NCBI RefSeq assembly: GCF_947169325.1
Contig: NZ_CAMVPN010000013.1
Coordinates: 1-39,804, forward strand
Source: an uncultured Methanobrevibacter sp.
GTDB lineage: Archaea > Methanobacteriota > Methanobacteria > Methanobacteriales > Methanobacteriaceae
Direction of reading: 5' to 3'
Length of the DNA: 39,804 bases
Positions 33,911-39,804 of the stretch are shown here, in pieces; position 1 is the first letter of the stretch; each line of letters opens with the position of its first letter. The translations under genes were made by a program, and so were the position numbers. A model generated the notes under the pieces. It was not told the origin of the DNA, ran no database searches, and saw only the letters and a list, made by a program, of their open reading frames with translations.

Positions 33911-35509
33911 TTATTCTCTTTTAAGCATATCTTCTTTTTCATCCGGAGTCAATTGCTGGACAATCTCTTCAGGAGTGCCTATGTCCAGGAGTTTTCCTCC
34001 TCTCATCAAAGCTGCCCTGTCACAAACATCCAATACAAAGTCCATATCGTGAGAGACTATGATGAAAGTTTGTTCCAATTCTGCACGAGCTTTTAAAATG
34101 GAATCTGTTACGACAACACGTGTAATAGGGTCCATTGTACCTGTAGGCTCATCCAATACGATGAGGTTAGGTTCCTTGATTAAAACCTGTGCAAGAGCAA
34201 CCCTGTGCTTTTCACCAACACTTAACTGGTCAGGATATTTGTCTAGAATTCCTTGAGCATTTACCTCTGAAAAACCGACTGTTGTAAGTGCATGGATAGC
34301 TTTAATCTTACCGAATTCAGCAGGCAAGTTTAAACTGATAGCATCAGTCAGGTTTCCAAGAATGGTCCTGTGAGGATATAATGAATATTCCTGATGCAAT
34401 AAACCGATGTAAGGCATGATACGTCCACGGTTGAGAGGACCTACTTTGGTCATGTCAATCCATTCGTCACCAAGCCTGATTTTAATGTCACCGCTACTTG
34501 GTTCTGTCAAACCGATTAACATACGGGTTGTGGTAGTCTTACCGGAACCGCTCAATCCTACAATACCGAAGATTTCCTCTTTATTGATTGTCAGGTTTAT
34601 TCCATCCACCGCCTTTACGACACCACGTTCAATTGAATAATAATGCTTTTTAACGTCTTCAAGAACAACTTCCGGTTCACCGAATTCTGGAATTTCCGGT
34701 TTTTTAGGAATTGGCACTGTTTCCATGAAACTGTCTACAACCTCTTGAGGATTGCCTTCCTGTTTGATTTGACCTTCTTCAAGCCAAATTACATTATCAG
34801 CAAGTTCAATCATGACTTCGGGCCAGTGAGATGTGATTAACATGGTGATTCCTTCATCTTTTACGCCTTCTTTTAAGGTATTGTGAAGCTTTACGGCGGT
34901 CTGTGGATCCAATGTACCTGTCGGTTCATCAGCCAAAAACATCATAGGAGTCTTTGCCAGTTGTCTTGCAAGCACAACTCTCTGTTTTTCTCCACCACTT
35001 AAATCACGAGCAATGTGAGTAATCCTATGGTTCATCTGAACCATTTCCAATAATTCTAAAGCAAAATAAATCTTTTCTTCGTACTCTTTATCATCACCCA
35101 TTGCCCTCATGACGTTCTCAATTACTGTTTCTTCATCATATAATGCGAAGTTACGTTGAAGCATGATGGAAATTCTTCTTTTAATGCTTGCGAATAATTT
35201 TCTTTCACAATTGAAGAAATCGACTTCCTTGGTTTCCAAAGTCGCTCCGCAACTACATTTTTCACCGCCATGAGATGGGGAATCTACAGCCAAACATTCT
35301 GGACAAACTGCAACATTAACCAATACGTTTCCCCCATCAGGCTTGTAATCCAATGTACCTCTGAGCATATTGATTAAAACAGATTTACCGCTTCCACTAC
35401 GTCCTAAAATACCTAAAGTTTCTCCTTCACTAATCTTCAAGTTAATATCTTTAAGAACATCAACGCCATCAAATGTTTTTGTAATATTCTTAAGAGTTAT
35501 AAAATCCAT
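33911..35509 (-). CDS. atwA: methyl-coenzyme M reductase activation component A2 (tandem ABC ATPase)
   Basis: ATP-binding component of the complex that reductively activates the nickel in methyl-coenzyme M reductase. The 532-residue cytosolic protein carries two ABC ATPase domains. The first has Walker A GRSGSGKS (36-43), an inserted Cys4 zinc-binding loop (C69, C72, C85, C87), and [15 protein letters not shown]. The second has [11 protein letters not shown], a variant signature [13 protein letters not shown] and [13 protein letters not shown]. No membrane segments are present, which fits a soluble activation factor rather than a transporter. The ATG at 35509 follows AGGTGAT. It stands between convergent and same-strand metabolic genes. 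Confidence 0.93.
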   Translation of the reverse strand: MDFITLKNITKTFDGVDVLKDINLKISEGETLGILGRSGSGKSVLINMLRGTLDYKPDGGNVLVNVAVCPECLAVDSPSHGGEKCSCGATLETKEVDFFNCERKLFASIKRRISIMLQRNFALYDEETVIENVMRAMGDDKEYEEKIYFALELLEMVQMNHRITHIARDLSGGEKQRVVLARQLAKTPMMFLADEPTGTLDPQTAVKLHNTLKEGVKDEGITMLITSHWPEVMIELADNVIWLEEGQIKQEGNPQEVVDSFMETVPIPKKPEIPEFGEPEVVLEDVKKHYYSIERGVVKAVDGINLTINKEEIFGIVGLSGSGKTTTTRMLIGLTEPSSGDIKIRLGDEWIDMTKVGPLNRGRIMPYIGLLHQEYSLYPHRTILGNLTDAISLNLPAEFGKIKAIHALTTVGFSEVNAQGILDKYPDQLSVGEKHRVALAQVLIKEPNLIVLDEPTGTMDPITRVVVTDSILKARAELEQTFIIVSHDMDFVLDVCDRAALMRGGKLLDIGTPEEIVQQLTPDEKEDMLKRE

Positions 35510-35581
35510 GAAATCACCTATTGAGATTATTTTTATTTTAAACCATTAATAATGTTTTCTAATAACAATTGTTTTAAAATC

Positions 35582-36313
35582 TTAAAAATTAGAAATGTTA
35601 AAACTTAAATTCCCAGAAATAACTCCACGAGCGATTGAAAAACCACTTACTCCAGTTTTAATCATTTTTTGAGCATTTAATTCACTGTTGACAGAATTAT
35701 TTCCGATAACTTTCATTTGAACATTATTACAAATATTTTTCAAAAGAGTATAATCTGCATCGAAAACTCCTTTTTTCATAGCATCAACATGCAAATAATC
35801 GGCACCTGCCTCTTCAATCAAACAGGCAATTTCCAAAGTGTCCACACCTTCAACGTTTCCACGTATCTTAACTGAAACCTCACAGTCGACATTGTCAACA
35901 ACTTCAGAAATGAAATCTCCCAGATCAGCCCGTTTCAACATTTCCTGCCCGCAACCAACACTTAAAATTTCCTCTTGGCGGCAATGACAATTAATTTCAA
36001 CAATATCCAAATCGGCTATATTTCCGATGTCAATTATTGGTTGAGGGGTTGTTGAACGTACATTGGCCGATACCTTTACGCTGCCATGAACCCTTTTAAT
36101 TGAAGCGATTTCATTTTCGATATGTGAAAAGGTCTCCTCCACTGGAAAAACAAATTCATTTCTTCCCCTTTCAACAATCCTTTTACTGGCTTCAATTGTC
36201 GGTGCATCTAAACTGTATCCTCCTAAAGTAGCCACATCAAAACCAAGTGGAATAACCTTATTTAAAAATTCGGCATCGGTTATTCCCGCCATAGGCGCAA
36301 CTACTTTAAGCAT
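35582..36313 (-). CDS. dihydrouridine synthase-related TIM-barrel protein (MJ0144-like)
   Basis: A 243-residue FMN-binding-type TIM barrel resembling the tRNA-dihydrouridine synthase superfamily: KVVAPMAGITDAEF at the start, VSANVRSTTPQPI, VEINCHCRQEE in place of the usual N-x-G-C-P, VSVKIRG, and the FMN-phosphate region VIGNNSVNS with SGFSIARG. It lacks the C-terminal RNA-binding part of true Dus enzymes and belongs to a methanogen group of unknown role. The ATG at 36313 follows AAGTGAT; a longer start would overlap the upstream gene. It follows GTP cyclohydrolase III by 8 bases, so it may act in or near flavin/deazaflavin metabolism. Confidence 0.75.
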   Translation of the reverse strand: MLKVVAPMAGITDAEFLNKVIPLGFDVATLGGYSLDAPTIEASKRIVERGRNEFVFPVEETFSHIENEIASIKRVHGSVKVSANVRSTTPQPIIDIGNIADLDIVEINCHCRQEEILSVGCGQEMLKRADLGDFISEVVDNVDCEVSVKIRGNVEGVDTLEIACLIEEAGADYLHVDAMKKGVFDADYTLLKNICNNVQMKVIGNNSVNSELNAQKMIKTGVSGFSIARGVISGNLSFNISNF

Positions 36314-36321
36314 GCTATCAC

Positions 36322-37083
36322 TTAGTATTCCTTTTCGATTACCCAAGTCCACATTTCATTATTATGAGCACGAATTTCTTCAAGACCTATGTCTGCCATG
36401 TAAGCTGCATCTTCAGCGTTTTTGCCTCTTCCAATACCTGCTTTGAGTTTGATACCTATTTCCTCATCGATTTCCACCATGATGTCTTCAATTTCCTGTT
36501 CGGACAATCCGTTACATGGAGACATGAAGTTATCTCCACCGATGAAGAAGAGCAATGCTCCTTTTTTGATTAATTTAGTCATCAGGTAATGTTGAGCCTT
36601 GTTAACCATGAAACTTGTGTCAAATGCAGATTCTATGTCTGTTAAAGTTTCTGTAACACTGTTGATGTCAATGTGAGCTGCCTGAACAAAACTGTCCTCT
36701 TCGCTGACCAGACTGTCAATAGCTAAAATTTCTTTTCTCTCACCGGATTGGGCACTGCCTGCTTTCTGAAGAGCAATAGTGGCCAATTTCTGAGCTTCGT
36801 GAGGAGTTTCTGCAGCGCCTACACCCATACTTATAGTGATTGGGTATCTGTTTCTTATAGATCTTTGAATTCTTAAATGGTCCTCTTCATCAAGACCGTT
36901 TGAGATTGCAAGCAAGTTGTCGAATCTTGTAAAGAAAACCAAACCTTTCTTATTTCCAAAATGATTGTTTAAATCTGCAAATAGATTTGCTTGAAGCATT
37001 TGTAAATCAGATTCAGTTCTCGGTCTTGGAGTAACTGTCCAAGGCCCATAGTTGTCAATTTGTATTAAAGTCATTTGTATCAT
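36322..37083 (-). CDS. arfA: GTP cyclohydrolase III (archaeal, ArfA)
   Basis: Converts GTP to the formylated pyrimidine FAPy, the first step to riboflavin and deazaflavin (F420) in archaea. The 253-residue protein has the two-fold ferredoxin-like (GGDEF/cyclase-like) fold: [20 protein letters not shown] at the start, [28 protein letters not shown], and the metal-binding GGDN at 182-185. The MIQ start matches what is known for the Methanocaldococcus enzyme. Cofactor genes cofD and cofE lie directly upstream on the same strand, consistent with flavin and F420 synthesis. Confidence 0.95.
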   Translation of the reverse strand: MIQMTLIQIDNYGPWTVTPRPRTESDLQMLQANLFADLNNHFGNKKGLVFFTRFDNLLAISNGLDEEDHLRIQRSIRNRYPITISMGVGAAETPHEAQKLATIALQKAGSAQSGERKEILAIDSLVSEEDSFVQAAHIDINSVTETLTDIESAFDTSFMVNKAQHYLMTKLIKKGALLFFIGGDNFMSPCNGLSEQEIEDIMVEIDEEIGIKLKAGIGRGKNAEDAAYMADIGLEEIRAHNNEMWTWVIEKEY

Positions 37084-37104
37084 TGAATAACCGCCTATAA
37101 AATA

Positions 37105-38010
37105 TTAAGGAATATTTTCAATAATAATTTCAGCCAAATTTTTTTTAGCATCCAAATTATTCATTATTGTATTTGTAACTATTACCTTATTAATTATTTG
37201 ATTTACCTTAACTTTTTTGTCATCATCTTTTTCATCAATCACAATCGCATCCAAAAAATCATCATATAATGATGCGACACCGACCGCCGAAACATCAATG
37301 CCCATCGCTTTCATGAACTTGCTGGCAGGCCCGCTTACGCTATCGTTGCCGATGATAGGTGAAACCGCCACAACATAAGCATTTTTTAAAGCATCCCTCA
37401 CTCCGTCCAATGACAAAATAGGTAAAATTGAAGTAATCGGATTTGACGGGCCGATTATGACCGCATCAGATTTGTTTATTGCATCGATTATGCCTTCGCA
37501 AGGTTTGACCTTGGAAAATTTAACGTCAAGCACTTCAGGTTCTGACTGGTGCTTGATTAAAAAGTCATGGAATTCCAGCTCTCCGATGTCAGTGACTATC
37601 TTGATATCTGAGTTTTCATTACTCATCGGGATGATATTGCATGCCAATCCCATGTTTTTTGCCTGGATTTCACAGGCCTTGGCCAAATCATACTTTTCCA
37701 TGAGCAGGGTCTTTTGAATTTTTGTTGCACGGTCCTTATCACCGATTCTTAACAGTTCACCACAACCGATCTCCTCAAGCCTTTCATGAGTAATGAAAGT
37801 GTCATCCTTGATTCCATACCACAATTCATCATTGATTAAATCAGACATTGTGTAGAGAACTGTGTCAATGTCAGCTGAGACATAAACTCCCGCAAAATAA
37901 TCATTCTCCAAGGTATTTACGACAATAGTCAATTCGCTGGGATCAACAATCTCCTTTATCCCCTGCAATAATTTGGGAGTGCCTGTTCCTCCTGATAAAA
38001 CAGTAATCAT
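37105..38010 (-). CDS. cofD: 2-phospho-L-lactate transferase CofD
   Basis: Transfers the lactyl-phosphate unit to FO to give F420-0. The 301-residue protein has the family motifs ITVLSGGTGTPKLLQG (2-17), VVNTLENDYFAGVYVSADIDTVLYT, GDKDRATKIQKT and IIGPSNPITSILPIL, and VAVSPIIGNDSVSGPASKFM. The start is placed at ATG 38010 after AGTGGT; an in-frame GTG three codons upstream sits inside that site. It follows cofE by 9 bases, so successive F420 steps are encoded together. Confidence 0.96.
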   Translation of the reverse strand: MITVLSGGTGTPKLLQGIKEIVDPSELTIVVNTLENDYFAGVYVSADIDTVLYTMSDLINDELWYGIKDDTFITHERLEEIGCGELLRIGDKDRATKIQKTLLMEKYDLAKACEIQAKNMGLACNIIPMSNENSDIKIVTDIGELEFHDFLIKHQSEPEVLDVKFSKVKPCEGIIDAINKSDAVIIGPSNPITSILPILSLDGVRDALKNAYVVAVSPIIGNDSVSGPASKFMKAMGIDVSAVGVASLYDDFLDAIVIDEKDDDKKVKVNQIINKVIVTNTIMNNLDAKKNLAEIIIENIP

Positions 38011-38019
38011 AAAAACCAC

Positions 38020-38784
38020 TTATTTCCTGAACACATCAAATTCCTTCGGCATGAGCAATGGAGAGATGTCCGAATCGACATTTCTCAAATCATCGAAATT
38101 GCCAAATCCACGAATGATAACAACCGGAAGGCCCTCATCGGCTTGGCCCATTACAAGAGATGCTGCAGCCGCCAATTCATCTGCAGTTGCGATTTCTGTT
38201 GTTTCAAGTTCACGGCCATACAAATCCTTTTCACCGACCCTTCTCCAAAGCGGTGAAATGCCTGAGCATCCTATAGCAGTTCCGATAGCCCCAAATCTGA
38301 AAGCCCTTCCCTGAGTGTCAGTGATAATCACGGCTATTTCCTCACCGAATTCACTTTCCAAGGATTTGCGAATTTCTACTGCTGACTTATCTGCATCTTC
38401 GGGCATTGGAGTTGCCAAACCTTCACCAACATTGGACTCGTCTATTCCCGCATTGGCACAGACAAAACCGTGCTTGGTTTCAGTGATGATGAAACTTGGG
38501 CCGACTTCAACAATCTCATTGGATTGCTGAATGATTGCCTCTACAAGTTTTGGATCTTTTTTTGATTTTTCAGCCAAATCTAAAGCTTCATCAGAAGGCT
38601 CCAAATCATCCAATCTGATGAAATTGCCTTCAGCTTTTGAAATTAAAGTTTCTGCAATTAAAATTATATCCCCATGTTCAACAAGACACCCTTGCTTGTC
38701 GATTGCATCCTTGAGGATTTTTGAGATGTCATCATTATCGTCAACAATGGGAATATGCTCTAAGCCTATTAATTCAATTGTCAT
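38020..38784 (-). CDS. cofE: coenzyme F420-0:L-glutamate ligase CofE
   Basis: Adds glutamate residues to F420-0 with GTP. The 254-residue protein has [52 protein letters not shown], and [24 protein letters not shown], all family hallmarks. The ATG at 38784 follows GATGAT; the open frame extends 17 codons further upstream, but that part is Phe-rich and has no binding site, so it is left out. It lies 9 bases before cofD and 34 bases after purO, in one probable operon. Confidence 0.96.
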   Translation of the reverse strand: MTIELIGLEHIPIVDDNDDISKILKDAIDKQGCLVEHGDIILIAETLISKAEGNFIRLDDLEPSDEALDLAEKSKKDPKLVEAIIQQSNEIVEVGPSFIITETKHGFVCANAGIDESNVGEGLATPMPEDADKSAVEIRKSLESEFGEEIAVIITDTQGRAFRFGAIGTAIGCSGISPLWRRVGEKDLYGRELETTEIATADELAAAASLVMGQADEGLPVVIIRGFGNFDDLRNVDSDISPLLMPKEFDVFRK

Positions 38785-38818
38785 AATATCATCTAAAAAT
38801 TTAAAAAAATAAAAAAAA

Positions 38819-39451
38819 TTATGGATTATAGACATCTATAGTCCATTCTCCATCAAAAACAGCAGCACATGAGGTTACTGGCTTCTCATAATTGGCAAAT
38901 GTGCCTTCATCAAAAATAAATTTAGCTGAATCAGTTGCAGTTTGGGCTTCGAACTCAACCAAATCAGGCTCTTGACTTCCATATGTTGAAATAAAAGCAG
39001 CTTTACCGAAAGGAACATGTTCAACCAATATTTTCTTGTCATTTACAATTCCAATATAACACTCATACTCATCCTCTTTACTGCTTGATGTGACTGCAGC
39101 GGCAATTCTTGGAGTGTTATAATCATCCTTTTCATAATCCATGGTAAGCAATGAATATGCGATAGCATCCCTTATATTCATTCCCACACCAATCTTGTCT
39201 GCTATGACATCCGTTTGAGAACCATTGGATACAATGGCCACATCATTCACGATGCATATGCTGTTATATGCAATATACGCATTTTTATAAATGTCTTTTT
39301 CAAAACCTTCCTTTGGAACAATCGCAGCACAGCTTTCATATTTTAGGCATTGCCTGTTTGGAAATGACCTGCTTGAAACACGATATGCCACAAAAGGTTT
39401 ACCGTCATTATTCATCCCAGTTGATAAAATTCTACCTGTATACACTTTCAT
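38819..39451 (-). CDS. purO: archaeal IMP cyclohydrolase PurO
   Basis: Closes the purine ring, converting FAICAR to IMP, in place of the bacterial PurH domain. The 210-residue protein has [31 protein letters not shown], the [24 protein letters not shown] central section, [20 protein letters not shown] and NTPRIAAAV, matching the enzyme known from Methanothermobacter. The start is ATG 39451 after AGGGGA; upstream in-frame starts lie in or beyond the ExbD-like gene. It lies 10 bases after that gene and upstream of cofE. Confidence 0.95.
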   Translation of the reverse strand: MKVYTGRILSTGMNNDGKPFVAYRVSSRSFPNRQCLKYESCAAIVPKEGFEKDIYKNAYIAYNSICIVNDVAIVSNGSQTDVIADKIGVGMNIRDAIAYSLLTMDYEKDDYNTPRIAAAVTSSSKEDEYECYIGIVNDKKILVEHVPFGKAAFISTYGSQEPDLVEFEAQTATDSAKFIFDEGTFANYEKPVTSCAAVFDGEWTIDVYNP

Positions 39452-39461
39452 TCCCCTTTTT

Positions 39462-39804
39462 TTATAATTCAGGACGCTGAACAGCCTCATCCGGAGAGAC
39501 ACCAGCAGGAGTCTGGATTTCAATTTCTCCAGGCTTAATGGTAACCTGTCCCTGGTCGATTACTTTTCCAAGAACACCAACAGCACTGCCCGCTATCGTG
39601 TCGGACCTGTCTACGCCATTTACAGTGACCTTATGTAGATTGGCTACCGGCATAACGTAGTACTGCGCATCACCGCTAACGTCGGTGACGTTTGGTTTTC
39701 CGCTTGCATCTTCTGCAACATCAGCATCATCAGTTTGAACATCAGCCGAAAAATTACTTGTAACCACTAAAAAAATCATAATAGTGAAAAGAATATCAAT
39801 AAAA
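39462..39804 (-). CDS. ExbD/TolR-like protein (5' end cut by window)
   Basis: The open frame reaches the window edge, so the N-terminus is missing. The visible part begins [19 protein letters not shown], matching the ExbD membrane motif with its functional Asp, then a ~95-residue soluble domain ([34 protein letters not shown]). ExbD works with ExbB to turn ion flow into mechanical work at the membrane. ExbB is expected just outside the window. An ATG within the motif at 39779 should not be taken as the start, because it would cut the membrane segment. Confidence 0.8.
   Translation of the reverse strand, partial: FIDILFTIMIFLVVTSNFSADVQTDDADVAEDASGKPNVTDVSGDAQYYVMPVANLHKVTVNGVDRSDTIAGSAVGVLGKVIDQGQVTIKPGEIEIQTPAGVSPDEAVQRPEL

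Noticed and set aside
38785-38835. Longer N-terminus for CofE
   Set aside because: The extra 17 residues are Phe-rich and lack a binding site, while ATG 38784 has GATGAT and gives the family's usual start.

Overview
The window is an AT-rich chromosome segment from a methanogenic archaeon of the Methanobacteriales, most like Methanobrevibacter. The evidence is a set of methanogen-specific genes (component A2 of methyl-coenzyme M reductase activation, a methanogenesis marker 9 protein, coenzyme F420 genes cofD and cofE, archaeal GTP cyclohydrolase III, archaeal IMP cyclohydrolase PurO), general archaeal genes (topoisomerase VI, aIF1A, Rio1, two-KH protein, type II GAPDH) and ribosome binding sites of the GGTGAT/GGAGGTGAT type, often before TTG or GTG starts. 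The species is inferred from gene content only.

Layout. 1-3.7 kb: inositol-phosphate synthase divergent from a UbiA-type lipid prenyltransferase, then a polytopic glycosyltransferase. 3.8-5.4 kb: a membrane protein with two zinc ribbons and a NERD-like domain. 5.4-8.1 kb: a two-gene nonulosonic-acid operon, with a CMP-sugar synthetase/PseG-like fusion followed by a NeuB homologue whose usual active-site motifs are largely changed. 8.2-11.3 kb: hypD, phosphoglycolate phosphatase and a TldD/PmbA protein. 11.3-14.0 kb: a GyrI-like protein with a small coiled-coil partner, an apparently non-coding region rich in inverted repeats (12.2-12.45 kb), and moeA.

14.1-22.5 kb: an information-processing series, aIF1A, rio1, two-KH protein, top6B and top6A, interrupted twice. 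The first interruption follows rio1. It carries two overlapping membrane-protein ORFs and a HepT/MntA (HEPN/nucleotidyltransferase) toxin-antitoxin pair. It is bounded by two imperfect 42-bp direct repeats that both resemble the last codons of rio1, as if an element had integrated at the 3' end of the gene. A secreted-protein gene lies just beyond it. The second interruption, before top6B, holds a JAB/MPN-like protein and a 73-residue partner in overlapping genes. 22.5-25.0 kb: a metal-resistance cassette of a CsoR-type repressor, a P1B ATPase and a CopZ-like HMA protein, with matching inverted-repeat operators. 25.0-25.9 kb: a tandemly duplicated ~200-bp region with eight copies of a GTTAATGT-like motif ahead of a second secreted-protein gene. 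The same motif occurs upstream of the first.

26.0-39.8 kb is mostly core metabolism: GAPDH, an endonuclease IV-like TIM barrel, a zinc-ribbon coiled-coil protein, a membrane phosphodiesterase-like protein, an AAA ATPase, an operon for the early tetrapyrrole/F430 pathway (marker 9, precorrin-2 dehydrogenase, hemA), a YgjP-like metalloprotein, atwA, a Dus-like TIM barrel, GTP cyclohydrolase III, cofD, cofE, purO and the start of an ExbD-like gene cut by the window edge. No tRNA, rRNA, CRISPR array or intact transposase was recognised.
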